The notes below the pieces were generated by a model, which did no database searches, had not been told where the DNA came from, and worked only from the letters and a program-made list of their open reading frames with translations. Shown in pieces: positions 9,643-18,292 of a stretch of 64,000 bases of DNA; positions within the stretch are counted from its first letter, which is position 1; each line of letters starts with the position of its first letter. Source of the stretch: Apostichopus japonicus (taxonomy: Eukaryota > Echinodermata > Holothuroidea > Aspidochirotida > Stichopodidae); assembly GCF_037975245.1 (NCBI RefSeq), contig NC_092576.1, forward strand, positions 15,625,611 to 15,689,610, in the 5' to 3' direction. Both the position numbers and the translations under genes were made by a program.

Positions 9643-10488
9643 ATGTCTGTACTCTCTCACAACAAAGTGTCTGAAGAGATGATATTCAACGTCTTGGAGG
9701 CATCGTTCTTACACTGTTTGGAGGATGCGATCACTGCTTATCCTTACAGGATCTGCTACGGTTGTGACATTAATCACCCCAGTCAAACGCATCACCCGTG
9801 TGTCATGGATGACATCCTTTATGATCACTCTATGTGGCAATCTATCGTAGACTGTATTGACCGTGACGTCGTCCACAGAATTTTTGACCGTATTTTAGCC
9901 ATCCTTAAAGTGAAGGAAACTGTAGAATTTGAGTTTGGCAGGATGTACCCGTTTGTCCTGGGATTATGGAAAGGCGAAAAAGGAGGTATCTCACACGTGA
10001 AAGAAAACGCTTTATTACCGAATACCATTTTCACACTGGAGACGCGTCAAGACCTCATCAGAGAGGCTCGCACAAAGTATGGGTCGGATATCGTGAGGGA
10101 AGCCGTACGGAGTCATGCGATCGAAAAGAAAAACAATGCCTTTCGATACCGATTGCGTTTGATCGTTCTGAAGGCCCTGGTGGGAGCATGGCATGGTATC
10201 AGTTACGAGGAAGCAAAGCTTACCCTCAACGAACTTCAAATACTACAACGGTTCAAAGCTGAACTGAGCGAAGAAGACAAACCTTTCTTTGGTTATTTCA
10301 GGGACCATCTCGAATTTTCTGAAATCTTTGAGGATTTACCTACAAATGGAGCTTCGAGGGATCATCTAAACAATCTTGTCCTCAGGGATGATCGCATATC
10401 GTTTTTACTGCGAAAATCTGAAATGGATATGAATGTAAAACTGCCACTGACCATCGAAGCGTATGGTGCATCTCTGATTTGGGTATAA
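9643..10488 (+). CDS. Hypothetical Polinton protein with HPSQ Cys/His motif
   Basis: 281 residues from the first ATG after the TATA box. Near residue 38 is CYGCDINHPSQTHHPC: C38-x2-C41, H45, H50/H51 and C53, a likely small zinc-binding knot. I recall a similar C-x-x-C with HPSQ and H-x-C arrangement in other invertebrate Polinton ORFs, but cannot verify this here. The rest is mainly helical and charged, with a basic patch at residues 161-180 (HAIEKKNNAFRYRLRLIVL). The stop codon lies inside the TATA box of the next gene. Function unknown. Confidence 0.65.
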   Translation: MSVLSHNKVSEEMIFNVLEASFLHCLEDAITAYPYRICYGCDINHPSQTHHPCVMDDILYDHSMWQSIVDCIDRDVVHRIFDRILAILKVKETVEFEFGRMYPFVLGLWKGEKGGISHVKENALLPNTIFTLETRQDLIREARTKYGSDIVREAVRSHAIEKKNNAFRYRLRLIVLKALVGAWHGISYEEAKLTLNELQILQRFKAELSEEDKPFFGYFRDHLEFSEIFEDLPTNGASRDHLNNLVLRDDRISFLLRKSEMDMNVKLPLTIEAYGASLIWV

Positions 10489-10492
10489 AAGG
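10484..10492 (+). promoter_or_regulatory. TATA box overlapping the upstream stop codon
   Basis: TATAAAAGG at 10484-10492. Its bases 10486-10488 are the TAA stop of the 281-residue ORF. The start codon served is probably at 10623, giving a leader of about 100 bases. Confidence 0.65.
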
Positions 10493-10622
10493 GGCGTTTG
10501 CCTACCAGTGAGTTCATTCCTTGAGTTGGACTCGACAAACTCACAACTACCAACCATCAGTTCGTACTTCGCTTCTGACGCTAAGGTGTTATCGCTTCGT
10601 CATCGTATCCTCGAAAGGTATC

Positions 10623-11165
10623 ATGGACTCTGCATGGACATCATTGAAAGATACTGAAGGGAAGACCGTGTACTTTAACTCGGAGACAAGTGAAGCCACC
10701 TACGATCAGCCACTCCCTTCGAAACCAGTCCAGACCGTGATCAAACCTCATTTCAACCAGTCCATATCACCAAAACCTCTGAATATCAAAGGACATACTC
10801 AAAGGAAACGACACGTTTCAAACGATACTGACATAAGGATCCCCATCGGAGATGACCGCTTTGTGACTGTCAACGTCTTTAATGGAAAACTGTACATTCA
10901 TGTCAGAGAATTTTTCTACAACCAAGCAGGAAGAATGTTACCGACGTCAAGAGGCATTGCTCTCACACCCCCGCAATGGTCAACCTTAATTGAAAAGCTG
11001 CCTCTCATCGAAGATGCCTTGCACCGCAAAGAGGAAGCACAAGCTGAGGCGTCTCATGGATTACTCAAAAGACGAGGCGTCACCCATTTGAAACTGAAGC
11101 TGTCAGATAGCGTTGATTCAACGGGGTACGACACTGCCGGTTCGACCAACTCAGTTATCGAATAA
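10623..11165 (+). CDS. WW-like plus PC4-like domain protein
   Basis: 180 residues from the ATG at 10623. I prefer this to the long in-frame 5' extension from 10521, which falls in the leader after the TATA box. Residues 5-30 read as a WW-like module: W5, then Y17-F18-N19, T22, Y27 in place of the second Trp, and P30. Residues 72-125 match the PC4/p15 single-strand DNA-binding coactivator fold: RFVTVNVFNGKLYIHVREFF, then RGIALTPPQW. A basic QRKRH at 60-64 may be a nuclear signal. PC4 proteins bind single-stranded DNA and act in transcription and repair. A WW module would bind proline-rich partners. A viral transcription or replication cofactor is my inference. Confidence 0.7.
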   Translation: MDSAWTSLKDTEGKTVYFNSETSEATYDQPLPSKPVQTVIKPHFNQSISPKPLNIKGHTQRKRHVSNDTDIRIPIGDDRFVTVNVFNGKLYIHVREFFYNQAGRMLPTSRGIALTPPQWSTLIEKLPLIEDALHRKEEAQAEASHGLLKRRGVTHLKLKLSDSVDSTGYDTAGSTNSVIE

Positions 11166-11553
11166 TGGATTGTTACATGGATGTGACGAACACATCAGCT
11201 AGTTGATGTTATTTTGAGGCATAATAAGTGAAGTTTAATGTGTAAAACAAAACGTTGACACTTGACATTTTTTCCTATACGTAACAGTTAAATTTACTAT
11301 TTTGGTGTGACGTTATTTAGTTGTTTAATGAACCTATATCATCTTTGTTTGAGGTGTGAGTGATGATACTGTTGTCTGGTGTTGACATTTTACTGTAAAT
11401 ACCATTAACTTGAGATTAACGTATCATGTTCTGCTATGAATGAAAAAACGATCATTTTACATTTGCACGTGAGTGAATAAACACCGTGAAGATATGCCAT
11501 ACAACGTTTTTGTTTCATTTATATGACGTCTCTATCACAAACAGCACATCTGT
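11166..11553. other. Polinton spacer with AATAAA signal
   Basis: A gap of 388 bp between two PC4-like genes. Contains AATAAA at 11476-11481, a candidate polyadenylation signal for the upstream gene. No ORF or clear TATA box. Confidence 0.5.
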
Positions 11554-11817
11554 ATGCATTCTACACCCTTTGTACTTGGTGGTCTGCGCAGGGTTAAGGT
11601 GAAAATGATTGGATCGCAAGCGTATGTGACCATTCGAGAATGCCATCCACACCCGAAACATAGCAAACGGTTTTTATCTGGGAAGAAGGGTATTAATCTA
11701 ACCGTCGAAGAGTGGTTCTCATTGATGGAACAGAGCACTATGATTTCAAAAGAAGTCAAAAGGATGTTAACCGAAGCTTTGCAACAACGTTGTGCAAAGC
11801 TTGATCGTCTCAGATAA
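11554..11817 (+). CDS. PC4-like domain protein
   Basis: 87 residues consisting almost entirely of a second PC4-like domain: RRVKVKMIGSQAYVTIRE, then GKKGINLTVEEWFSLME, followed by a basic helical tail. The order of strands and the G.KGI.LT..EW signature match the PC4-like domain of the preceding gene, so this may be an ancient duplicate without the WW-like part. An AATAAA at 11867-11872 follows the stop. Expected role: single-stranded DNA binding in viral transcription or replication (family knowledge plus inference). Confidence 0.65.
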   Translation: MHSTPFVLGGLRRVKVKMIGSQAYVTIRECHPHPKHSKRFLSGKKGINLTVEEWFSLMEQSTMISKEVKRMLTEALQQRCAKLDRLR

Positions 11818-11918
11818 GCAGAAAGGGAAAAGGGAGAGAGGATCTGATCGTGATATCCCAGGCTTTAATAAATCGCCAGGATACTGCTAAGTATCAGTTC
11901 GTTTCGAGACACTGAAGC

Positions 11919-12164
11919 ATGAACAACTCCGAGGCATCGAAACATTGGCAAGTGTACAGGAGTCGTTCATGGGGAAGACCTTACTTGTTCAACCGGTTCA
12001 CCGGTGAATCGCGATGGATCGAGGATATGACTACTCACCCCTTGACAGAAGAAAACACAACGGTGTCGCATAATCATGAGGAGACCGAGCAGCCAGTCAA
12101 TCAAATTCAGCAGAGTGGCTCGTCCACGGAAGATATGGTCATGATTGGTGGTGCTTCAGCATAG
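11919..12164 (+). CDS. Small WW-like domain protein
   Basis: 81 residues. Residues 10-33 fit a WW-like module: W10, Y22-L-F-N25, T28 and W33, though the usual Pro three residues after the second Trp is missing. The rest is acidic and low in complexity, with polar tail QQSGSSTEDM. The stop is nine bases before the PolB start codon, so the two may share a transcript. Together with the WW-PC4 gene this makes two WW-like modules in one element. Function unknown; adaptor to a proline-rich partner is inference. Confidence 0.6.
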   Translation: MNNSEASKHWQVYRSRSWGRPYLFNRFTGESRWIEDMTTHPLTEENTTVSHNHEETEQPVNQIQQSGSSTEDMVMIGGASA

Positions 12165-12173
12165 GCACAAATA

Positions 12174-15100
12174 ATGGAGGCTGCTGACACACACAACACT
12201 GAAGCAGAAAAAGTGAATGCCGAGGATTGCTGGTTCATTCAGAGCAGGAATATCAGGCGCATCCGTCGCTTCAATGCCGAGGCAAGTGAATTTGTCGTGA
12301 TCTTCAAGAAAAAAGCGGTCGAAACGTTTGTTCAACAACAGAGTACTATTTTAACGGCCTTTTACGACATCTTCGATAGCTTGATCCGTAACATCATGGA
12401 CACCTTTCAAACCGGTGATCTCGTCGGGATGGAATTCGATCACGTTAATTTACACAAGACTATCTTTGTACCGCTCATGCGCAGAGACCAGATTGATGCT
12501 GATCGTATCCTGAGTATTTTGGAACGCATTCTACAATCAAACGATGCCTTCACACTAGATGATACACTACGTGTTAAACTAATTCGTGTGAAAGAAACCA
12601 AAGGTGGACAACCCTCCCCGCTTACACTTTCAGAATGGCGACGAAAAAAGCAGAGTATCGTTAGGATTGGCAATGACGACGACATGTGTCTCGCGCGGGC
12701 AATCGTTACAGCTATGTCTCACAGTACCAAACAACAAGGAAAGAAGACTGATTGGTCAAATATTAGGAAGGGTCGATCTAAGCAAACCAAGTTAGCCGAG
12801 CAATTGCATCTGCGAGCCGGGATTCCTATCGGATCTTGCGGTTTAGACGCGATACCACAGTTTGAAACCGTTTATTCCGACTACCGTATCATTGTCCTCA
12901 CGACCGGACAAAAGAATCCCATTTTGTACGCTGGTCAAAACGTTCAAGGTAAACCGCTTTTCCTGTATTATCATCACCAACATTTTGATACGATCGTCAG
13001 CGTCGCAGGGTTCCTGAATAGCAAATTCTTTTGCATCAAGTGTTTGAAGACCTATACGCATCGTAACAAACATGCGTGTACCAAACGTTGTTTAGCATGC
13101 AAAACAGAGGGTGCCGATTGTCAAACAGATGGTCAAAGATGGTACTGTGAGTCGTGTCACCATACCTTCAAAAATCAAACATGCTTGAGTAATCATCTCA
13201 TTTGTCCAATCGGAAAGCGTGGTCGTCCGGAGAACAGTACCTGCATGTCGTACAAACGTTGCGGAACGTGTTTCCGTAGCTACAATCCTCGTGAAACGCA
13301 CGAATGTGGTATTGAGTATTGTTCAAAGTGTCAAAAGAGGCAACCGTGTGATCACCTTTGTTACATGCAACCTTTGTTGAGCGATGACGCGGATGGCACC
13401 AAAGAGGACGACGACCAGCAGAAGAATCTAAAAAGGATGATTTTTTTTTATTTTGAGTCACGCATCGAAGCCGATGGACAACACGTGCCGAATTTGTGTG
13501 TGGCGCAAGTCGTGTGCGACCAATGCTTGACAGAGGAGGATATTGACATCCCATGTGAAGAATGTGGTCTCAAGCGACAGTGGACATTCCATAGTGTAGA
13601 GACATTTTGTCAGTGGGCCTGTCAGCAACCCAATGCGCTCTTTATTGCCCACAACCTGAAAGGTTACGATGGGCAATTCATTCTTGATCACATGAGTAAG
13701 AGTGGTATGCCACCTTCTCAACTCGTAACCATGGGTACAAAAATTGCCTATATGGAATTCACGTTGATTAGAACGTCACGCAATGAGAAGAGAGAGACCA
13801 TCAAATTTAAAGATTCTTATAACTTTATACCCATGGCTTTAAGTCGTTTCTCTAAAACATTCGGCTTGGAGGAAACAAAAGGATACTTCCCCTATCTCTT
13901 CAACACGAGTGTTCACGAAACGTACGAGGGACCTTGGCCAGCAGCTCACTACTATCACCCAGAGGTCATGTCAGCTGAAAAACAGAAATCGTTCTACGCT
14001 TGGTATGAGACACAAAAGCACAGCACCTTCAACATGGCGGAAGAGATGAAGAAATATTGTATCGATGACGTCAATCTACTGCGAAAGGGCTGTCTTAGGT
14101 TTCGTCGTGATTTCCTGGCCATGAACCAAATGGATCCCTTTGTCAATGCCATGACGATCGCGCAAGCCTGTCAACAAGTGTTCCGACGTAAATTCTTAAA
14201 GGAGGACACTATCGCACTCGTGCCGTCTCTTGGTTACCGTCGTATGGACACACATTCCAAGAAAGCCACACAATGGTTGGCCTGGCAAGGACATGTGGCA
14301 GGTGTCCGTATTCAACACGCACGTAACGGTGGGGAAACCACTGTGAAATGCTGGCAAGATAACGACACGGTGTTGGCAGAGTACAAAGTCGACGGGTTCC
14401 AGAACGATACGGTCTATGAATTTCACGGCTGTGTGTGGCATGGATGTCCCCGATGTTATCCGGATAGAACAAAACAAGTGCCGGGATCATCATTTACGAT
14501 GGCAGATGCCTTCATCAAGACACAAACCAAGATGAATCACTTGCGCAAACAGTTCAAGAATGTCGTCAAAATGTGGGAATGTGACTTTGACCGGCTTTTG
14601 AAAACCGACACCACCATGAAAGCATTCGTCAACACCCTGACTTTTCGAGAAGCACTTCACCCTCGACGGGCCTTTTTCGGTGGTAGAACCAATGCGACAG
14701 TATTACGTTACGATGCAAAGGAGGGAGAACAGATCAAATATATCGACGTGTGTTCGCTCTATCCGTTCGTCAATAAGTTTGGCATATTTCCCATCGGTCA
14801 TCCAACGATCGTGACGGAAAATTTTGATGGCTGGGAGACCTATCACGGTTTGATGTACTGCAGAGTGGTACCTCCCAGAAAACTATACCACCCAGTGCTT
14901 CCTTATCGAACCGGAAATAAGCTACTCTTTCCCCTTTGTCGAAAGTGTGCCGATGAAAAACAACAATCATTGTGTCTACATGACGACAATGACAGAGCTT
15001 TGGAAGGGACTTGGGTGACACTGGAATTGGAAAAAGCGGTGGAGAAGGGGTACCGTATTGTAGAGATATTTGAGGTATGGCACTTTGATGAGTTTGCTCA

Positions 15101-15305
15101 ATACAATACTGAAAAGAAGGAAGGTGGCCTATTTGCAGATTACATCAATACCTTCCTGAAGATGAAACAAGAAGCCGATGGTTGGCCAACCTCCTGTGAC
15201 ACAGAAGATAAACGGAAAGAGTATGTCGAGGCTTACGCTGCGAGAGAAGGCGTTCGACTCGAACATGTCGAGAAGAACGAGGACGTCGGTGTCTGGCAAA
15301 GCTGA
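12174..15305 (+). CDS. polB: Protein-primed family B DNA polymerase, N-terminal part (frameshifted)
   Basis: 1,043 codons from the ATG at 12174. After the N-terminal region typical of Polinton polymerases comes a Cys/His-rich section (residues about 285-395) with many C-x2-C pairs. Exonuclease motif I is at about 426 but reads FYFE, so the catalytic Asp is Tyr. Exo II is NLKGYDGQF (about 494) and Exo III is YCIDDVNLL (about 628). Polymerase motif A, DVCSLYPF, is at about 858. The frame ends at a TGA at 15303-15305 just before motif B. The conserved residues preceding motif B are readable in another frame, so the break is a one-base frameshift near 15,280 rather than a substitution. The product would lack motifs B and C. 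The enzyme would replicate the element from a terminal protein-primed end. Confidence 0.93.
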   Translation: MEAADTHNTEAEKVNAEDCWFIQSRNIRRIRRFNAEASEFVVIFKKKAVETFVQQQSTILTAFYDIFDSLIRNIMDTFQTGDLVGMEFDHVNLHKTIFVPLMRRDQIDADRILSILERILQSNDAFTLDDTLRVKLIRVKETKGGQPSPLTLSEWRRKKQSIVRIGNDDDMCLARAIVTAMSHSTKQQGKKTDWSNIRKGRSKQTKLAEQLHLRAGIPIGSCGLDAIPQFETVYSDYRIIVLTTGQKNPILYAGQNVQGKPLFLYYHHQHFDTIVSVAGFLNSKFFCIKCLKTYTHRNKHACTKRCLACKTEGADCQTDGQRWYCESCHHTFKNQTCLSNHLICPIGKRGRPENSTCMSYKRCGTCFRSYNPRETHECGIEYCSKCQKRQPCDHLCYMQPLLSDDADGTKEDDDQQKNLKRMIFFYFESRIEADGQHVPNLCVAQVVCDQCLTEEDIDIPCEECGLKRQWTFHSVETFCQWACQQPNALFIAHNLKGYDGQFILDHMSKSGMPPSQLVTMGTKIAYMEFTLIRTSRNEKRETIKFKDSYNFIPMALSRFSKTFGLEETKGYFPYLFNTSVHETYEGPWPAAHYYHPEVMSAEKQKSFYAWYETQKHSTFNMAEEMKKYCIDDVNLLRKGCLRFRRDFLAMNQMDPFVNAMTIAQACQQVFRRKFLKEDTIALVPSLGYRRMDTHSKKATQWLAWQGHVAGVRIQHARNGGETTVKCWQDNDTVLAEYKVDGFQNDTVYEFHGCVWHGCPRCYPDRTKQVPGSSFTMADAFIKTQTKMNHLRKQFKNVVKMWECDFDRLLKTDTTMKAFVNTLTFREALHPRRAFFGGRTNATVLRYDAKEGEQIKYIDVCSLYPFVNKFGIFPIGHPTIVTENFDGWETYHGLMYCRVVPPRKLYHPVLPYRTGNKLLFPLCRKCADEKQQSLCLHDDNDRALEGTWVTLELEKAVEKGYRIVEIFEVWHFDEFAQYNTEKKEGGLFADYINTFLKMKQEADGWPTSCDTEDKRKEYVEAYAAREGVRLEHVEKNEDVGVWQS

Positions 15306-16039
15306 TGCTCAATTCGTTTTGGGGAAAGTTCGGTCAACGTGATAATTTACCAATGAAAGAAATTTGCAACGATATTTCCCTTCTGATGAAACTCGTTGGA
15401 GATACCTCTAAAGAGGTGACCATCAATAGGATCACAGAAGAAATCATCGAATTGACGTGGACGGATAAAGAAACTTTCGTCGAGACGGGTAGCAATAAAA
15501 ATATTTTTATTGCTGCTTATACTACTGCCCAAGCACGCTTAAAGTTATACTATTACCTGGAACGCCTGGACGAGAGAGTGCTTTATTTTGACACCGATTC
15601 TATCATCTATGTGTCTCGCGAAGGGCTCTACGATCCACCGATCGGATCATTTCTTGGCGATATGACGGACGAGTTGGCAAAACCATTTGGAGAAGGGAGT
15701 TACATTACCCGATTTGTGTCTGGCGGTCCAAAGAACTATGCTTACGAAGTGTATAGCACAAAAACGAAACAAAAAACAACCCATTGCAAAGTGAGGGGTA
15801 TTACCTTAACACCGGATGCGGCCAGAAAGGTTAACTTTGATACCATGTCTAAACTCTTGGATCATATCACCAACGGTACGTCGAAGGAAGAGGAAAAAAT
15901 TACCATCATTAAAGAGCATGACATTGTCAGGAAGGGCATCGGTAAAGTCTACACCGCCGCCACGAAGAAAACATATCGTATCGTTTACGATAAAAGAGTT
16001 ATTCAACCCGACTTTAACACCGTACCATACGGATATTGA
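15305..16039 (+). CDS. polB: Family B DNA polymerase, C-terminal part (out of frame)
   Basis: Continues the polymerase after the frameshift. It opens with motif B (NSFWGKFGQR) and contains motif C, YFDTDS, at about 15583, and a GPKNYAYEV segment matching the KxY motif. It then runs to a normal C-terminus. The ATG at 15305 is a conserved internal Met of the polymerase, not a genuine start, and the frame is open some codons upstream of it. Either the gene is dead, the assembly has a single-base error, or frameshifting is used. The last is least supported, since I see no classical slippery heptamer there. Confidence 0.9.
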   Translation: MLNSFWGKFGQRDNLPMKEICNDISLLMKLVGDTSKEVTINRITEEIIELTWTDKETFVETGSNKNIFIAAYTTAQARLKLYYYLERLDERVLYFDTDSIIYVSREGLYDPPIGSFLGDMTDELAKPFGEGSYITRFVSGGPKNYAYEVYSTKTKQKTTHCKVRGITLTPDAARKVNFDTMSKLLDHITNGTSKEEEKITIIKEHDIVRKGIGKVYTAATKKTYRIVYDKRVIQPDFNTVPYGY

Positions 16040-16097
16040 AGTCTGAAACATTACAAATAAGACGGGGTGTCCAGATCTTGACACAATTACCAACGAG

Positions 16098-16775
16098 ATG
16101 TCGAAGGAAACACTCGATGTCCGATTCAAGCATCCATTTACATGTCTCGTCGCAGGACCAACAGGTAGTGGTAAAACCGTTTGGTTATCCAGACTGCTGA
16201 AACATCGACACACGTTGATTGATCCACCGCCAGAGAACATTGTATGGTTTTACGGTGAATACCAGAAAGTGTACGACGAGATTCTCAAAGATTGTCCGAG
16301 CGTCAGATTTGTTGAAGATTTACCGGATCGATTTGATGACTACATCGATCGAAGCAAACCAAATTTATTGATCATCGACGATCTCATGCACGAGACGGAC
16401 GAGCGAATCGCACAATTGTTTACCAAAGGCAGTCACCATAAAAATTTATCCATCATTCTCGTGCTTCAGAATTTGTTTCATCAAGGCAAACATTCCAGAA
16501 CGATCAGTCTCAACAGTCACTACGTCGTGCTCTTCAAGAATCCTAGAGATGCTTCTGTGGTGCATCACTTTGCTAGACAACTTTTACCGGGCAGTACCAG
16601 ATTCTTACATGAGGTTTACGAAGAGGCTACGTCACGTCCCTATGGTTACCTGGTGTTTGACTTTAAGCCAAATAGCGATGAACGCACTCGCTTCAGGACC
16701 AACGTTATGCCTGAAGAAGATGGAGATCGCATTACGGTGTATCTCCTCAAGCGCAAAAACCATCGACCTCGATGA
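16098..16775 (+). CDS. FtsK/HerA-like DNA packaging ATPase
   Basis: 225 residues. Walker A is GPTGSGKT at residues 20-27 and Walker B is NLLIIDDL at 89-96. ILVLQNLFHQ at about 120 matches the strand ending in a sensor Gln typical of the A32-like packaging ATPases of Polintons and large DNA viruses. Expected role: ATP-driven loading of the genome into the capsid. It starts 58 bp after the PolB stop and its 3' end overlaps the next ORF. All key motifs are intact. Confidence 0.92.
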   Translation: MSKETLDVRFKHPFTCLVAGPTGSGKTVWLSRLLKHRHTLIDPPPENIVWFYGEYQKVYDEILKDCPSVRFVEDLPDRFDDYIDRSKPNLLIIDDLMHETDERIAQLFTKGSHHKNLSIILVLQNLFHQGKHSRTISLNSHYVVLFKNPRDASVVHHFARQLLPGSTRFLHEVYEEATSRPYGYLVFDFKPNSDERTRFRTNVMPEEDGDRITVYLLKRKNHRPR

Positions 16776-17133
16776 TCGAGTCTTGCGTGTACTTTACGAT
16801 ACGCTCGTTCGTCGGCGATTACGGTTGATACATGATATCGCACAGGATGGACTCACTGAACGCATTTGTCTCATTGCCGAGTGTGTGGATCATCAAGACG
16901 ATTATCGGAAACTCCTGAAGGAAGTCGTCATGATTGATTTTCAACATTTGGAAGCGGCGTTCTCTCTCGACGAAAACGTGACCTTCACACACGTCGCCGT
17001 GTTCATCATGTATATGGTGGATATGCTCATTCTCAACGGTGTGATCGGACCGACCAATTACCAAGACTGGTTTCGTGTAGATAGACCCATGATTAGACGG
17101 TTCCGTGGACGCCTCGTACCTTTCAGGTCATAA
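16720..17133 (+). CDS. Hypothetical Polinton protein overlapping the ATPase gene
   Basis: The open frame reaches back to 16549, but that part is a shadow of the ATPase gene. I place the start at the ATG at 16720, which overlaps the ATPase end by 56 bases and gives 137 residues. The sequence looks structured: helical, acidic middle (HQDDYRKLLKEVV), a hydrophobic segment VAVFIMYMVDMLIL, then a basic C-terminus RFRGRLVPF. The hydrophobic segment could be a buried helix or a membrane segment. No family recognised. A start further downstream is possible. Confidence 0.55.
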   Translation: MEIALRCISSSAKTIDLDDRVLRVLYDTLVRRRLRLIHDIAQDGLTERICLIAECVDHQDDYRKLLKEVVMIDFQHLEAAFSLDENVTFTHVAVFIMYMVDMLILNGVIGPTNYQDWFRVDRPMIRRFRGRLVPFRS

Positions 17134-17173
17134 AGCAACATATCAAACACGCTTCGTGTCATTTGATCGTAGG

Positions 17174-17485
17174 ATGGAGAGGATTCGGGATCAATTCCCC
17201 CTTTTAGAACGCTTAGCCCACTGTTCACCAGCAAAACGTTCAACTGTCTTGAAGAACATTGATCCAAAACTGTTGCTTACCCTCTGTGAATGTGCATTGA
17301 ACATCTTACACGGAAACGTGCCTTTGAATAACCAACAAGAAAAACGACTCAAGCGGCACAAGCATTGTCTACGTCTACTTGCTGATCGCCAGGTGTCGAG
17401 AGGCAAAAAGAAGAAAGCGCTTCTCCAACGAGGAAGTGGGGCATTTCTCCAGTCGATGTTAGAGGCCGTGCTACGTTTGCTATAA
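17174..17485 (+). CDS. Small basic Polinton protein with CECALNIL motif
   Basis: 103 residues from the ATG at 17174. An alternative in-frame ATG at 17105 would overlap the previous gene and add 23 residues that look non-coding. The core is LLTLCECALNILHGNVPL followed by a Lys/Arg-rich segment (QQEKRLKRHKHCLRLL) and SRGKKKKALLQRGSGAFL. I recall very similar small basic ORFs with the CECALN signature in invertebrate Polintons, function unknown. A nucleic-acid-binding or virion role is inference. The stop is followed one base later by the start of the next ORF. Confidence 0.6.
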   Translation: MERIRDQFPLLERLAHCSPAKRSTVLKNIDPKLLLTLCECALNILHGNVPLNNQQEKRLKRHKHCLRLLADRQVSRGKKKKALLQRGSGAFLQSMLEAVLRLL

Positions 17486-17486
17486 A

Positions 17487-18170
17487 ATGGACTATGGAAG
17501 GAAAATGATTCTTGTGCCACAGGGAAGTACTGTCGGTAAATCCGATGAGACGGTGGAGACGTTGAAACACATTCAGCAGCTACTGGAAGAAAAAGCATCA
17601 CCGGAAACGCAACAATCTAGACGTCTCGATGATGTCATTAAAGCTATTTTATCACAGACGGATTTGACGGAAGAAGAGAAAGCCAAACACTATGCGCAAG
17701 CCATACAGAGACAGCGCATGTTTCAGAGACAAGGCAGAGAAGATGAACCATCACGTGATGTACAGACCGTTGCAGACATACCACTTTTCGAGACGATTAT
17801 AGGAAGTGTCCCAAAAACATTTCAGGCAAAAGCAGAAAAGCTGGTTCGCTTCCTCACAGATCACCATATCAAGTGGTTACCTACCGGAGAATTAATTGGG
17901 ACGGACAGTCATAGCATACCGAGTACTCATATCGTAGACTTGGTCAACGATCTCTTGCGACACAGGAAAACCGTGAAGCCAAACGGGCGGGAAGCATTAG
18001 CACGACAGCTGAGTGATACCAATATCCCTCGTGAACTCGTCGGTAATGAAGAGCGATGGCGTACCATCACCAACATCTCTGTGAACCCACCGTCATCCAA
18101 AGGACGTCAACGTCGAAAGAGTAGAGATGCTACACATCTGTATGGTGTACGGCAATGGCAGAAATATTAA
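17487..18170 (+). CDS. Conserved Polinton protein upstream of integrase
   Basis: 227 residues. N-terminal half is helical and charged (LTEEEKAKHYAQAIQRQRMF, about residues 68-87). The C-terminal half has ETIIGSVPKTFQAKAEKLVRFL, then a GELI segment, HIVDLVNDLLRHRKTVKPNG, and a VGNEERW segment before a basic tail. I recall ORFs with the IVDLVND and PKG/PNG signature near capsid and integrase genes in many metazoan Polintons. The biochemical role is unknown to me. The spacing of one base to the upstream ORF suggests joint expression. Confidence 0.65.
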   Translation: MDYGRKMILVPQGSTVGKSDETVETLKHIQQLLEEKASPETQQSRRLDDVIKAILSQTDLTEEEKAKHYAQAIQRQRMFQRQGREDEPSRDVQTVADIPLFETIIGSVPKTFQAKAEKLVRFLTDHHIKWLPTGELIGTDSHSIPSTHIVDLVNDLLRHRKTVKPNGREALARQLSDTNIPRELVGNEERWRTITNISVNPPSSKGRQRRKSRDATHLYGVRQWQKY

Positions 18171-18292
18171 GTGTGACGTACCTTGACGGTTTCTCAGATC
18201 ACTTTAGAACGACATGGCATTCATGCAAAGTCGGCCTTTCGTACAGATTCAGAGTAGACTGAAGCAAATCCGTTGTCTCTGTGCCTGCTGCA

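Noticed and set aside
15260-15310. Programmed ribosomal frameshift in PolB
   Set aside because: No recognisable slippery heptamer or obvious pseudoknot at the break. A simple single-base frameshift mutation is more likely.
16549-16719. 5' extension of the ORF overlapping the ATPase
   Set aside because: Shadow frame of the conserved ATPase C-terminal half. A start at 16720 is more sensible.
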